Shown here: piece after piece, positions 1 to 9,822 of the stretch
Position numbering within the stretch: position 1 is the first letter of the stretch
Layout of the letters: each line of letters begins with the position of its first letter
Notes under the pieces: generated by a model
Database searches by the model: none
What the model was told of the DNA's origin: nothing
Seen by the model: the letters and a program-made list of their open reading frames with translations, nothing else
From: Halopseudomonas bauzanensis
Lineage (GTDB): Bacteria; Pseudomonadota; Gammaproteobacteria; Pseudomonadales; Pseudomonadaceae
Reading direction: 5' to 3'
DNA length: 64,000 bases
NCBI RefSeq assembly: GCF_900114735.1
Contig: NZ_FOUA01000001.1
Span: 818,278-882,277, forward strand
Program-made: the position numbers and the translations under genes

Positions 1-1153
1 GTTTGGCGACGATATTGGCGTTGGCCTTCCAGATGAACTGGCCGCCGAAGAACGGCAGGTCACTGACATAGACGCCATTGCTCTGCACCGGGGTTAGAAT
101 GTCGTCATTCTCCATGCCGTAGTGCTTGCAGGTACGGAAGTCATCTTCGCCGTAGGCCGGGGCCGAGTGGACGATACCAGTACCGGCGCCGGTCTCGACG
201 TATTCCGCCAGGTACACCGGGGAGAAGCGCTCGTAGAACGGGTGGCGAAAGCGGATGTTTTCCAGCGCACGACCTTCGCACCGGGCAATGATCTCGCCCT
301 GCTTGCCGTAACGCTGCAGGCTGGACTCGGCCAGTTCTTCGGCCAGTACCAGCAGTTGATCGCCAGTATCGACCAGCGCATAGATGAAGTCAGGATGGAC
401 GTTCAGCGCCTGGTTGGCCGGGATGGTCCAGGGGGTGGTGGTCCAGATGACGATGCTGGCGGGCTTGGCCAATTCCGCTAGGCCAAAGGCAGCCGCCAGC
501 TTGTCCGCATCTTCGACAACAAAAGCCACGTCGATGGCATCGGACTTCTTGTCCTGGTATTCCACCTCGGCTTCGGCCAGTGCCGAGCCACAGTCAAAGC
601 ACCAGTTGACCGGCTTCAGACCCTTGAAGACGAAGCCGCCCTCGACCATCTTCGCCAGCGCACGGATCTCGCCCGCTTCGTTGGGGAACTCCATGGTCTT
701 GTAGGGATTATCCCAGTCGCCCAGCACGCCCAGGCGGATGAAGTCATTTTTCTGGCCTTCGATCTGCTCAGCGGCATAATGGCGGCAGCGCTCGCGGGTC
801 TGGTCCGCCGGCTGGTTTTTGCCGAAGGTGGTCTCGACCTTGTGCTCGATCGGCAGGCCGTGGCAATCCCAACCCGGTACATAGGGCGCGTCGAAGCCGG
901 ACAGGGTGCGCGAGCGCACGATCATGTCCTTGATGATCTTGTTCACCGCGTGACCGATATGAATGCTGCCGTTGGCGTAGGGCGGGCCGTCGTGCAGCAC
1001 GAACTGGGGACGGCCTTGGCTGACCTCGCGAATTCGCTGGTAGAGACCGATACTGTCCAGACGTTTCAGGGTTTCCGGCTCGCGGGCCGGCAGGCCGGCC
1101 TTCATCGGGAAATCTGTTGCGGGCAGGTTCAGCGTCGCTTTGTAATCAGTCAT
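1..1153 (-). CDS. ileS: Isoleucyl-tRNA synthetase, N-terminal part (runs off window edge)
   Basis: Cytoplasmic class I aminoacyl-tRNA synthetase that charges tRNA-Ile with isoleucine. The 384 visible codons start at the ATG complementary to 1151-1153 ([18 protein letters not shown]) and continue past base 1. The ATP-binding HIGH motif is visible in [12 protein letters not shown] near residues 55-66, and the start of the editing (CP1) domain follows, with the [13 protein letters not shown] motif near residue 230. The KMSKS loop and zinc finger lie outside the window. The start codon is 11 bp downstream of the ribF stop, so the two genes are probably co-transcribed; ribF-ileS(-lspA) is the usual Pseudomonas order. 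The reading frame is intact over the visible part. Confidence 0.97.
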   Translation of the reverse strand, partial: MTDYKATLNLPATDFPMKAGLPAREPETLKRLDSIGLYQRIREVSQGRPQFVLHDGPPYANGSIHIGHAVNKIIKDMIVRSRTLSGFDAPYVPGWDCHGLPIEHKVETTFGKNQPADQTRERCRHYAAEQIEGQKNDFIRLGVLGDWDNPYKTMEFPNEAGEIRALAKMVEGGFVFKGLKPVNWCFDCGSALAEAEVEYQDKKSDAIDVAFVVEDADKLAAAFGLAELAKPASIVIWTTTPWTIPANQALNVHPDFIYALVDTGDQLLVLAEELAESSLQRYGKQGEIIARCEGRALENIRFRHPFYERFSPVYLAEYVETGAGTGIVHSAPAYGEDDFRTCKHYGMENDDILTPVQSNGVYVSDLPFFGGQFIWKANANIVAK

Positions 1154-1164
1154 CTTGTCCTGGC

Positions 1165-2103
1165 TCACTTGTTCAATTCGGCGGCCCATTGGGCCCGTGC
1201 GGTGGCGAAATCAGCCTTGATGGCGGCCTGCAACTCGTCCAGCGAGTCGAACTTGCGTTCGTCACGCAGTTTTTCATGAAATACCACGGTAATGCGGCGA
1301 CCGTAGAGGTCACCGTCGAAATCCAGCAGATGGACTTCCAGATGCGCCTGGCCATCCCCGTTCACCGTGGGACGGGTGCCAATATTGGCGGCACCGAGGT
1401 GCCGTGTGCCGTCCAGCTCGACGCTGACCCGGTACACCCCATTGAGCGGCGCACTGATGCGCTTGAGCTGCACATTGGCAGTCGGCGCACCCAGGGTCCG
1501 GCCCAGCTTCTGGCCATGCAGTACTCGCCCGGTAATGCTGAACGGGCGACCCAACAGGCGCTCGGCCTGGGGGAAGTCTCCCTCCGCCAGAACCTGACGC
1601 ACTCGGGTGCTGCTGATGCGCTCGCCGCTTTCGGCCACGGTGCTGGCGGACTCGACAGTGAACCCTTGCTGCTGGCCACGCGCCTGCAGCAAGGCAAAGT
1701 CACCGGCACGATCGCAACCGAAGCGGAAATCATCGCCCACTTCCAGGTGTTTTACGCCCAGCCCATCGATCAGCACCTGCTGGATGAATTCATCCGCGCT
1801 CAGCTCGCGCAGGCGGCGATTGAATGCCAGGCACAGTACTCGGTCGACGCCCTGCTCTTCCAGCAGCGCGAGCTTGTCGCGCAGGCGGGTCAGGCGCGGC
1901 GGTGCGCTATGGGGGGCGAAATACTCCCTGGGCTGCGGCTCGAAGATCACCACGCAACCGGGCAACCCCAGACGCGCAGCATGACGACTCAGACGCTTGA
2001 GAATCGCCTGATGCCCGGCATGTACACCGTCGAAATTACCAATTGTTGCCACGCACCCACGATGATGGGGACGCAGATTGTGCAAGCCGCGGACCAGTTC
2101 CAT
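1165..2103 (-). CDS. ribF: Bifunctional riboflavin kinase / FAD synthetase
   Basis: Makes FMN from riboflavin and then FAD from FMN in the cytoplasm. The 312-residue protein begins at [10 protein letters not shown]. The N-terminal FAD-synthetase nucleotidyltransferase domain shows [13 protein letters not shown] (a GxFDGxHxGH motif) near residues 20-32. The C-terminal riboflavin kinase domain contains [10 protein letters not shown] (the PTAN motif) and a terminal helix rich in conserved acidic residues. An in-frame upstream ATG at 2187 would add 28 residues with no family similarity, so the start at 2103 is preferred. It lies 11 bp upstream of ileS. No FMN riboswitch-like structure is seen in its leader; a REPIN-like element sits there instead. 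Confidence 0.96.
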   Translation of the reverse strand: MELVRGLHNLRPHHRGCVATIGNFDGVHAGHQAILKRLSRHAARLGLPGCVVIFEPQPREYFAPHSAPPRLTRLRDKLALLEEQGVDRVLCLAFNRRLRELSADEFIQQVLIDGLGVKHLEVGDDFRFGCDRAGDFALLQARGQQQGFTVESASTVAESGERISSTRVRQVLAEGDFPQAERLLGRPFSITGRVLHGQKLGRTLGAPTANVQLKRISAPLNGVYRVSVELDGTRHLGAANIGTRPTVNGDGQAHLEVHLLDFDGDLYGRRITVVFHEKLRDERKFDSLDELQAAIKADFATARAQWAAELNK

Positions 2104-2244
2104 AGCGCTCGTTATCGGCAGATGGGTCAAAGCCGGAAAGTATACAGGGTTAGGGGGTGCGGCGTCATCGGGGAGGGCTATGGACAATCATGGCTGAACC
2201 TTGCCCTGGCTGATTGCCGGGCCATTGCCGGCAGGAGCGGGTTT

Positions 2245-2323
2245 CCTGGGATTGTCGAGCACCAGCTCGACAACGGCGTCTCAGGCGCCATCGCAGGTCG
2301 AGCCGGTGCTCGACCGTCCCAGG
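2245..2323. repeat. REPIN-like pair of inverted palindromic repeats
   Basis: Two hairpins stand head to head. Positions 2252-2273 form a 9-bp stem TTGTCGAGC/GCTCGACAA around ACCA, and 2296-2315 form an 8-bp stem GGTCGAGC/GCTCGACC around CGGT. The outer flanks are also inverted: CCTGGGATTGTCGAGCACC (2245-2263) matches the reverse complement of 2305-2323 at 17 of 19 positions. Paired inverted REP sequences in an intergenic gap are the hallmark of REPIN/BIME elements in Pseudomonas. The element could also end transcription from murJ. Whether it is dispersed in the genome cannot be told from this window. Confidence 0.7.
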
Positions 2324-2334
2324 GCTCGGCAGGA

Positions 2335-3903
2335 TCAGCGCCGCAGGTGCCGCATCCGCAAACCGGTGGCCACCAACGTAGCCACAAACACCCCGATACC
2401 CGCCACCACCAGAATAGTCATCTGCCAGGCCTTCTGCTGCCAGCCCCAGGCAAACCACTGCTCCACCCCGGGCGCCAGCCACAACACTACTGCCGCCAGC
2501 GCCGCACAGGCCAACACCAGCCGAATGATGAACAGCGGCCAGCCCGGCTGCGGCTGGTAGATACCCGCCTGGCGCAATCCCCACCACAGCATGCCGGCAT
2601 TGAGCAGCGCCGACAGCGAAGTCGCCAGCGCCAGACCGACGTGATCCAGCGGCCAGACCAGGATCAGGTTGAACACCATATTGGCGCCCATGCAGATCAT
2701 GGCGATCTTGACCGGGGTCTTCATGTCCTGCCGGGCGAAATATCCAGGGGCCAGCACCTTGATCAGCATGAAGGTCATCACCCCTACGGCATAGGCCCGC
2801 AATGCATTGGCGGCCTGCACCACGTCACGCTCGGTCATGGCACCATAATGAAACAACGTGGCGATCAGCGGCTCGGCCAGCAGCAACAGCGCCAGGGCCG
2901 CCGGCACACCGACCAGCAGCACCATGCGCACCGCCCAGTCCAAGGTGGCAGCAAAGGCTTTCGGGTCTTCCCCGGCATGCTGGCGCGATAGCGCCGGCAG
3001 GATCACCGTTCCGATAGCGATGCCGAACGCCCCCAGCGGCAGTTCCGACAGGCGGTCCGCGTAATATAGCCAGGAGATACTGCCGGTCTGCAGGAAGGAC
3101 GCCAGCACCGTATCCAATAGCAGGTTGATCTGGCTGACCGACACGCCGAACAGTGCCGGCACCATCAAGGTCATGATGCGCTTCACGCCTTCATGATGAC
3201 GATCCGGGCGCGGCACCGGCAGCAGCTTGATCTGCGCCAGGAATGGCAACTGGAACAGCAACTGCGCCACCCCGGCAATGAATACCCCCCAGGCCAGCGC
3301 CATGATCGGCTGATCGAAGTACGGCGTCATGAACAGGGTTGCGCCGATCATGCACAGGTTGAGCAGTACCGGCGTGAAGGCCGGCACAGCGAAACGACCG
3401 TAGCTGTTGAGGATCGACCCGCACAGCGCCGTCAGGGAAATCAGGAACAGATAGGGAAAGGTGATGCGCAACATGTCGGTGGCCAGCGCGAGCTTTTCCG
3501 TCTGCCCATGAAAGCCGGGGGCGAACAGCGTGATCAGCACCGGCGCACCAGCCACCCCCAGCAGCGTGATGCCCGCCAGCGTCAGCCCCAGGGTACCGGT
3601 CACGCGGTTGACCAGATTCTGCACCTCGGCCAGGGTGAACCGGGTGCGGTACTCCGACAACACCGGTACGAACGCCTGGGCAAAGGCCCCTTCGGCGAAC
3701 AGCCGACGCAAAAAATTGGGGATCTTGAAAGCGATGAAAAAGGCGTCCGCCTCGGACTGGGAGCCGAAATAGGCAGCTACCACCACATCCCGCACCATAC
3801 CCAGCACACGGGACAGCATGGTCATGATGCTGACTACCATGCCGGAGCGCAGCAGGCTGGGGGCCTTATCGGCAGGCTTAACCGGTGGAACAGTATCAGT
3901 CAT
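2335..3903 (-). CDS. murJ: Lipid II flippase MurJ (MviN)
   Basis: Integral inner-membrane protein of the MOP superfamily that moves lipid II to the periplasmic face for peptidoglycan synthesis. The 522-residue protein has a short hydrophilic N-terminus (MTDTVPPVKPADKAP) and then about 14 hydrophobic segments. The first carries the conserved SRVLGMVRD signature, followed by the AYFGSQSEADAFFIAFKIPN and LRRLFAEGAFAQAFVPV regions typical of MurJ. It is divergent from rpsT, as in Pseudomonas. Its stop is 12 bp from the REPIN-like element, and ribF begins about 230 bp downstream. Confidence 0.97.
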   Translation of the reverse strand: MTDTVPPVKPADKAPSLLRSGMVVSIMTMLSRVLGMVRDVVVAAYFGSQSEADAFFIAFKIPNFLRRLFAEGAFAQAFVPVLSEYRTRFTLAEVQNLVNRVTGTLGLTLAGITLLGVAGAPVLITLFAPGFHGQTEKLALATDMLRITFPYLFLISLTALCGSILNSYGRFAVPAFTPVLLNLCMIGATLFMTPYFDQPIMALAWGVFIAGVAQLLFQLPFLAQIKLLPVPRPDRHHEGVKRIMTLMVPALFGVSVSQINLLLDTVLASFLQTGSISWLYYADRLSELPLGAFGIAIGTVILPALSRQHAGEDPKAFAATLDWAVRMVLLVGVPAALALLLLAEPLIATLFHYGAMTERDVVQAANALRAYAVGVMTFMLIKVLAPGYFARQDMKTPVKIAMICMGANMVFNLILVWPLDHVGLALATSLSALLNAGMLWWGLRQAGIYQPQPGWPLFIIRLVLACAALAAVVLWLAPGVEQWFAWGWQQKAWQMTILVVAGIGVFVATLVATGLRMRHLRR

Positions 3904-4051
3904 GTATCACATCAATAGGTCTGGTTGGATAAGCAAGAGCGACATCCACTACTCCGTCATTTTCGGCACTGGCCGGGAATGCAGATTGTGGTCCGGCTCC
4001 GGGGTTCCGGAGGACCCTTCGCGAAAGAGCGACGGCGCAATAAAGAACATT

Positions 4052-4104
4052 GCGTTATCATCATTCGAGGCCTGGAGTCGTCCTAAAGAGCGCGATGATA
4101 GCGC
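4052..4104 (+). other. Long-stem inverted repeat in the murJ/rpsT intergenic region
   Basis: The 360-bp gap 3904-4263 separates divergent murJ and rpsT and must hold both leaders. Within it GCGTTATCATC (4052-4062) can pair with GATGATAGCGC (4094-4104) along all 11 positions if one G-U pair is allowed. The G-U pair forms only in a plus-strand transcript. A second small stem, CGCAAT/ATTGCG, lies just upstream around 4036-4054. The function is unknown. No convincing ORF is seen in the gap. Confidence 0.4.
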
Positions 4105-4183
4105 TAACCGGATATACTTGGACACTTCACTGCGCCAGCCCGGTATCGAATAGAGGACACTGAACAATTCAGCGGCCTCTCCC

Positions 4184-4212
4184 TTGACATTGGTCACGCT
4201 CTACGGCACAGT
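4184..4212 (+). promoter_or_regulatory. Candidate rpsT promoter (-35 only is good)
   Basis: A perfect -35 hexamer TTGACA lies at 4184-4189. Seventeen bases downstream the -10 position reads CACAGT, which is weak. An AT-rich run, TTATTTATACC, follows at 4221-4231. The position, about 50-80 bp before the rpsT start, fits a ribosomal-protein promoter, but the exact -10 is uncertain. Confidence 0.35.
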
Positions 4213-4263
4213 ACGCGACCTTATTTATACCCTAATTCACTAGATTTTCTGAGGAGCAAGACG

Positions 4264-4536
4264 GTGGCCAACTCACCTCAAGCCAAGAAACGCGCCAAGC
4301 AGGCCGAGAAGCGCCGCAATCACAATGCAAGCCTGCGCTCCATGGTTCGTACCTACATCAAGAACGTGATCAAGGCAATCGACGCCAAAGATCTGGAAAA
4401 AGCACAAGCTGCCTACACTGCTGCCGTTCCGGTCATCGACCGCATGGCTGACAAGGGCATCATCAACAAGAACAAGGCCGCTCGTCACAAGAGCCGCCTG
4501 AACGCACACATCAAGGCCATGGCTACCGCCGCTTGA
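4264..4536 (+). CDS. rpsT: 30S ribosomal protein S20
   Basis: Small basic protein (90 residues) that binds 16S rRNA and helps 30S assembly. The sequence [21 protein letters not shown] and the basic helical repeats are typical. The start is GTG at 4264, with a strong Shine-Dalgarno GAGGAG at 4251-4256. A non-ATG start is notable because E. coli S20 uses UUG, and the rare start takes part in translational autoregulation; the GTG here may play the same part. The gene is monocistronic, with a terminator just downstream. Confidence 0.98.
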   Translation: MANSPQAKKRAKQAEKRRNHNASLRSMVRTYIKNVIKAIDAKDLEKAQAAYTAAVPVIDRMADKGIINKNKAARHKSRLNAHIKAMATAA

Positions 4537-4556
4537 TTCGCGTTCTGCGTTGATAC

Positions 4557-4577
4557 AAAAACCGGCTCATTGAGCCG
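4557..4577 (+). terminator. Rho-independent terminator of rpsT
   Basis: ACCGGCT/AGCCGGT stem preceded by an A-run and followed by seven T residues (4571-4575 region), about 20 bp after the rpsT stop. The A-run/T-run symmetry means it could also stop transcription coming from proB on the opposite strand. Confidence 0.85.
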
Positions 4578-4656
4578 GTTTTTTTGTGCCTGGAATAAAA
4601 GAGCCCGCTCACCTACCGAAAAGCCGGCGATGCGGGCCTTGCGGCCCGCCAGATGC

Positions 4657-5775
4657 CTAGACCAATACCAGGTTATCCCGATGGACCAGCTCCGGCTCAT
4701 CAACATAGCCGAGCACACTGACAATTTCCTCGCTGGACCGACCAATGATGCGCATTGCTTCCTGCGCCCCATAGTTGACCAGTCCCCGGGCAACTTCTCG
4801 GCCATCCAGACCGGCGCAGACAACCATCTCGCCACGCCGGAAATTACCCTCGACCGCCTTGACCCCCACCGGCAGCAGACTGGAACACCCGCCTTCCAAG
4901 GCCCGCACTGCGCCTTCGTCGAGAACCAGACGCCCACGCGTCTGCAGATGCCCAGCCAGCCATTGCTTGCGCGCCGCCAGCATGCCTTTTTCGGGCAACA
5001 ACAAGGTACCCAGCTGCTCTCCCGCCTTCAGCCGGGCAACCACCTGTTTGATGCGCCCACCAACAATAATGGTGCTGGCCCCGGAACGAGCCGCCAGCCG
5101 CGACGCGCGCAACTTGGTTTGCATCCCGCCACGACCCAGCGCACCGGCACTGCCGCCAGCCATGGCATCCAGCGTCGGATCATCTGCCATGGCCTGGGAA
5201 ATCAGCTCAGCTTCAGGGTTGCTGCGTGGGTCAGCGGTGTACAGGCCATCACGATCAGTAAGAATCACCAACAGATCAGCTTCAACCAGATTGGTTACCA
5301 GCGCACCCAGAGTATCGTTGTCACCAAAACGGATCTCGTCGGTAACAACGGTATCGTTTTCATTGATGACCGGGATCACCCCCAAGTCCAACAAGCCACG
5401 CAGAGTGCTTCGAGCATTCAGATAGCGCTTGCGGTCGGACAGGTCATCATGAGTGACCAGTACCTGGGCAGTGGTCAGCCCGAACTCCTCAAAGCTGCTC
5501 TCCCAAGCCTGCACCAGATCCATCTGCCCCACTGCCGCGGCAGCCTGCAACTGATGGATGCTTTTCGGTCGCTCACTCCAACCCAGCCGGGTCATGCCCG
5601 CCGCTACGGCACCGGAGGACACCAGCACCACGTCCACCCCACTCTCACGCAGGGCCGCCATCTGCTGCACCCACACGGCCATGGCCTGGCGATCCAGGCC
5701 ACGACCATCACCGGTCAGCAATGCACTGCCAATCTTGATCACCCAACGCCGGGCGGCAGTCACCTTGTCACGCAT
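4657..5775 (-). CDS. proB: Glutamate 5-kinase
   Basis: Cytoplasmic enzyme for the first step of proline synthesis, phosphorylating glutamate to gamma-glutamyl phosphate. The 372-residue length matches the long form of the family. An amino-acid-kinase domain ([11 protein letters not shown] near residue 11, [11 protein letters not shown] near 52, VINENDTV near 137, DRDGLY near 173) is followed by a C-terminal PUA domain from about residue 277. In Pseudomonas and E. coli, ProB is feedback-inhibited by proline through the kinase domain. The gene starts 16 bp after cgtA ends and is likely the last gene of the cgtA-proB unit. Confidence 0.97.
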   Translation of the reverse strand: MRDKVTAARRWVIKIGSALLTGDGRGLDRQAMAVWVQQMAALRESGVDVVLVSSGAVAAGMTRLGWSERPKSIHQLQAAAAVGQMDLVQAWESSFEEFGLTTAQVLVTHDDLSDRKRYLNARSTLRGLLDLGVIPVINENDTVVTDEIRFGDNDTLGALVTNLVEADLLVILTDRDGLYTADPRSNPEAELISQAMADDPTLDAMAGGSAGALGRGGMQTKLRASRLAARSGASTIIVGGRIKQVVARLKAGEQLGTLLLPEKGMLAARKQWLAGHLQTRGRLVLDEGAVRALEGGCSSLLPVGVKAVEGNFRRGEMVVCAGLDGREVARGLVNYGAQEAMRIIGRSSEEIVSVLGYVDEPELVHRDNLVLV

Positions 5776-5791
5776 GCAATTTCAGCTCCGC

Positions 5792-7045
<1,254 letters not shown>

Positions 7046-7059
7046 CTAAGCTACAAACA

Positions 7060-7089
7060 AAAAAGCCCCGTCGCAAGACAGGGCTTTTT
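7060..7089 (-). terminator. Terminator/attenuator between rpmA and cgtA
   Basis: AAAAAGCCC (7060-7068) pairs with GGGCTTTTT (7081-7089) across a 12-nt loop. On the minus strand the stem ends in a T-run. It lies just after the rpmA stop and 60 bp before cgtA, so it should end most rplU-rpmA transcripts. Read-through could still feed cgtA-proB. Confidence 0.8.
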
Positions 7090-7104
7090 GAAACCGGGAT
7101 GCTA

Positions 7105-7362
7105 TCAGCCGGCTACGACACTTACGTAGCGACGGTTGAACTCACCCTTGACTTCAAACTTGATCACGCCGTCAGCCTTGGCGAACAGAGTGTGATCCTT
7201 GCCCATACCAACGTTCTTGCCGGCGTGGAACTCGGTGCCGCGCTGACGAACGATGATGTTGCCGGCAGTAGCCTGCTGGCCACCGTACAGTTTCACACCA
7301 AGTCGTTTGGCTTCTGAATCGCGACCGTTACGTGTGGAACCGCCTGCTTTTTTGTGTGCCAT
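7105..7362 (-). CDS. rpmA: 50S ribosomal protein L27
   Basis: 85-residue ribosomal protein located near the peptidyl-transferase centre. It begins [20 protein letters not shown], which is diagnostic of L27 in Proteobacteria without the cleaved N-terminal extension of Firmicutes. A GAGGAGA Shine-Dalgarno lies 7 bp before the ATG. It follows rplU by 19 bp in the usual rplU-rpmA operon. Confidence 0.98.
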   Translation of the reverse strand: MAHKKAGGSTRNGRDSEAKRLGVKLYGGQQATAGNIIVRQRGTEFHAGKNVGMGKDHTLFAKADGVIKFEVKGEFNRRYVSVVAG

Positions 7363-7381
7363 GAGTTTATCTCCTCAATGC

Positions 7382-7693
7382 TTAGGCAGAGATGCCGGTG
7401 ATTTTGATTTCGGTGTACCACTGACGGTGGCCCTGACGCTTCATGTGGTGCTTACGACGACGGAACTTGATGATACGAACCTTCTCGCCACGACCATGAG
7501 CGCTGATTTCTGCAGTCACCTTGGCGCCATCAACAACCGGTGCACCGATAGTGACGTCGTCACCGTTACCAACCAGCAGTACGCGATCAAATTCGATAGT
7601 GGAACCGGTTTCGGCTTCCAGCTTCTCTACTCTCAGGAATTCGCCTTCGGCGACCTTGTACTGCTTACCACCAGTAACAATTACTGCGTACAT
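7382..7693 (-). CDS. rplU: 50S ribosomal protein L21
   Basis: 103-residue 23S rRNA-binding protein that starts [18 protein letters not shown] and ends in the [18 protein letters not shown] C-terminus of L21. A longer in-frame start at 7753 would add 20 residues not found in the family, so 7693 is chosen. It is the first gene of the rplU-rpmA operon and is divergent from ispB, the usual gammaproteobacterial arrangement. A good promoter lies about 145 bp upstream. Confidence 0.97.
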   Translation of the reverse strand: MYAVIVTGGKQYKVAEGEFLRVEKLEAETGSTIEFDRVLLVGNGDDVTIGAPVVDGAKVTAEISAHGRGEKVRIIKFRRRKHHMKRQGHRQWYTEIKITGISA

Positions 7694-7836
7694 GTTGCTT
7701 TCTCCGTAATCCTGCTCACCCGGCGCTTGGGAATAATGGTTAGTGGCCGGCATGGCTGCAAGTGAACCCGCCTATCGGGCCCGAGCTTGCCATTGTCAAA
7801 ACAGGGATGCTGTAAATCGGGTTTTCAGGGGCGGGG

Positions 7837-7865
7837 ATTCTACCGACTTATCCTGTGCAACGCAA
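7837..7865 (-). promoter_or_regulatory. Sigma-70-type promoter for rplU-rpmA
   Basis: Read on the minus strand: -35 TTGCGT (7865-7860), a 17-bp spacer, and -10 TAGAAT (7842-7837). Transcription from here would leave a leader of about 135 nt before rplU. The remaining part of the 285-bp gap 7694-7978 must also hold the ispB promoter, which I could not assign. Confidence 0.6.
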
Positions 7866-7978
7866 TGCGCGGGCGGCTGTTTATGCGTGCGACTGCGCAG
7901 ACCGCGCCACTCGCTTTCTTGACAGCACGCTGGCCGCCGCCTAGCATGCCGCGCAACCCTTCTGAAAGCGTGCTGTAG

Positions 7979-8947
7979 ATGACCACCCTGCCCTTTTACA
8001 CTGCGGTCACTGATGACTTCGAAGCTGTAAACCAGTTGATCATGCGTCAACTGCATTCCCGCGTCCCGCTTGTTGAGAAAATCGGTAGCTACATCATCAG
8101 CGCCGGCGGCAAGCGATTGCGCCCTCTTGTGGTCTTGCTTGGCGCCCGCGCCTGCGGCCTGACCGACGAACGGCCACACACCCTGGCGGCGATCATCGAG
8201 TTCATGCATACCTCGACGCTGCTGCACGACGATGTGGTCGATACTTCCGACCTGCGCCGCGGCCGTTCCACTGCCAATGCTCTGTGGGGTAATGCTGCCA
8301 GCGTATTGGTAGGTGATTTCCTTTATTCGCGCTCTTTCGAATTGATGGTCGAACTCAATGACATGCGCATCATGCGCGTGTTGGCCGGCGCTACCAACGT
8401 GATTGCCGAAGGCGAAGTGTTGCAGCTGTCCAAGATTCGCGACGCCAGCACCGATGAAGCCACCTATATGGAAGTTATCCGCAGCAAGACTGCCATGCTG
8501 TTCGAGGCTTCCACCCATACCGCCGCCCTGCTCGCCGACGCACCGGCCGAACAAACCGAGGCGCTGCGTCGCTATGGGGACGCGCTGGGTATCGCTTTCC
8601 AGTTGATAGACGACCTGCTGGACTACAACGGCGATGCCGAAGCCATGGGCAAGAATGTCGGCGACGACCTGGCCGAAGGCAAACCCACCCTGCCGCTGAT
8701 CTACACCATGCGCGAAGGCACGCCGGAACAGGCCAGCCTGGTGCGCAAGGCGATCCAGAAAGGCGGAACCGACGACATCGCGGTTATCCGTGAAGCCGTG
8801 GAAAACAGTGGCGCTCTGGAATACACCGCCAATCTGGCGCGCCAGCATGCGGATGAGGCGATCAGCCTGCTGCAGACCCTGCCGCCGTCAGTCTACCGGG
8901 ATGCGCTGGAGCAGCTGGCACGGTTTGCGGTAGATCGTCAGTTCTGA
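7979..8947 (+). CDS. ispB: Long-chain polyprenyl diphosphate synthase (ubiquinone side chain)
   Basis: Builds the octaprenyl or nonaprenyl diphosphate tail of ubiquinone by chain elongation with isopentenyl diphosphate. The 322-residue protein has both aspartate-rich Mg-binding motifs, LLHDDVVDTSDLRRG (near residues 81-95) and FQLIDDLLDYNGD (near 207-219), and the GGKRLRP substrate loop near residue 42. The position beside rplU-rpmA-cgtA supports IspB over a short-chain (farnesyl) synthase. The final chain length cannot be read from the sequence. The start codon has only a weak Shine-Dalgarno. Confidence 0.93.
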   Translation: MTTLPFYTAVTDDFEAVNQLIMRQLHSRVPLVEKIGSYIISAGGKRLRPLVVLLGARACGLTDERPHTLAAIIEFMHTSTLLHDDVVDTSDLRRGRSTANALWGNAASVLVGDFLYSRSFELMVELNDMRIMRVLAGATNVIAEGEVLQLSKIRDASTDEATYMEVIRSKTAMLFEASTHTAALLADAPAEQTEALRRYGDALGIAFQLIDDLLDYNGDAEAMGKNVGDDLAEGKPTLPLIYTMREGTPEQASLVRKAIQKGGTDDIAVIREAVENSGALEYTANLARQHADEAISLLQTLPPSVYRDALEQLARFAVDRQF

Positions 8948-8993
8948 TTTGAAGCAATCGCTCCAGCAGCAATCCGACCAGACCATCCAGCAC

Positions 8994-9015
8994 GGGGCAA
9001 CCGCAAGGTCGCCCC
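8994..9015. terminator. Hairpin between convergent ispB and fklB
   Basis: GGGGCAACC (8994-9002) and GGTCGCCCC (9007-9015) form a GC-rich stem with one mismatch and a GCAA tetraloop, midway between two convergent stop codons. No clear T-run follows, so its efficiency as an intrinsic terminator is uncertain. Confidence 0.45.
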
Positions 9016-9026
9016 GCTGAAACGCC

Positions 9027-9641
9027 TTACAAAACCTGGATCAACTCGATATCGAAGATCAGTGTGCTGTGCGGCGGGATGCTGCCGGCGGCACGCTCGC
9101 CGTAGGCCAGGTTGGAAGGAATATACAGACGCCATTTGGCCCCTTCCTGCATCAGTTGCAGCGCCTCTGTCCAGCCAGCGATCACACCACCCACCGGGAA
9201 CTCGGCAGGCTGACCACGCTTGTAGGAGCTATCGAACACTTCGCCGCTGATCAGCGTGCCTTCGTAGTGGGTGCGCACAGTGGAGCTGGCGGTCGGCGTC
9301 GCGCCGTTACCGGCTGCGATCACTTCGTACTGCAGGCCGGACGGCAGCGTTACCACACCGTCGCGGGCGGCGTTGCGCTCGAGGAATTCCAGGCCAGCCT
9401 TGCCGGCGGCGCGAGCAGATTCCTCGGCCAGCGCCTGCATCTTGCCCTGCAGCGTCTGGAAAGCCGCCTGCATGGCTGCTTCGTCAACCGGGCTGGCCTG
9501 CTGAGTGTAAGCATCCCGCACGCCGTCCATGACCAGCTCGATCACCAGATCGGGGATATTGCTCGACAGCAGCTGGTCGCCCATTTGACGGCCAATGCCG
9601 TAGCTCACACGCTGTTCGTCGGTTTCGAAAGTATTGCTCAT
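9027..9641 (-). CDS. fklB: FKBP-type peptidyl-prolyl cis-trans isomerase (FklB-like)
   Basis: Catalyses proline isomerisation during protein folding. The 204-residue protein begins MSNTFETDEQRVSYGIGRQM, the helical N-terminal dimerisation domain of the FkpA/FklB/Mip group. A linker helix and a C-terminal FKBP domain from about residue 105 follow, with VRTHYEGTLISGEVFDSS, FPVGGVIAGW and PSNLAYGERAAGSIPP motifs. No signal peptide is visible, which favours the cytoplasmic FklB over the secreted FkpA/Mip. An in-frame extension to 9752 is rejected. It is convergent with ispB and divergent from the permease gene. Confidence 0.9.
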   Translation of the reverse strand: MSNTFETDEQRVSYGIGRQMGDQLLSSNIPDLVIELVMDGVRDAYTQQASPVDEAAMQAAFQTLQGKMQALAEESARAAGKAGLEFLERNAARDGVVTLPSGLQYEVIAAGNGATPTASSTVRTHYEGTLISGEVFDSSYKRGQPAEFPVGGVIAGWTEALQLMQEGAKWRLYIPSNLAYGERAAGSIPPHSTLIFDIELIQVL

Positions 9642-9822
9642 GACGGCTCTCCGGAAAAATGACCGTAAAGCCTGACACAACGTCGGTAAAAATTCACCCT
9701 CTGCGCTGCCGAACCTTACCGCGACGACTGGCGGCCCAGCGGGTACCGACAATGCTGCGCTGGGCGATCGAATAGGCTAAAATGCCGCCCTTTTCGCCCC
9801 CAATCCCAACCGAGACCCCGTC

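Noticed and set aside
2104-2334. FMN riboswitch upstream of ribF
   Set aside because: No RFN-like conserved blocks; the leader holds the REPIN-like element. Bifunctional ribF in Pseudomonas is not normally riboswitch-controlled.
1117-2991. Long plus-strand open frame of 624 codons across ribF and murJ
   Set aside because: Antisense to two clear genes; composition is a high-GC shadow with no family motif.
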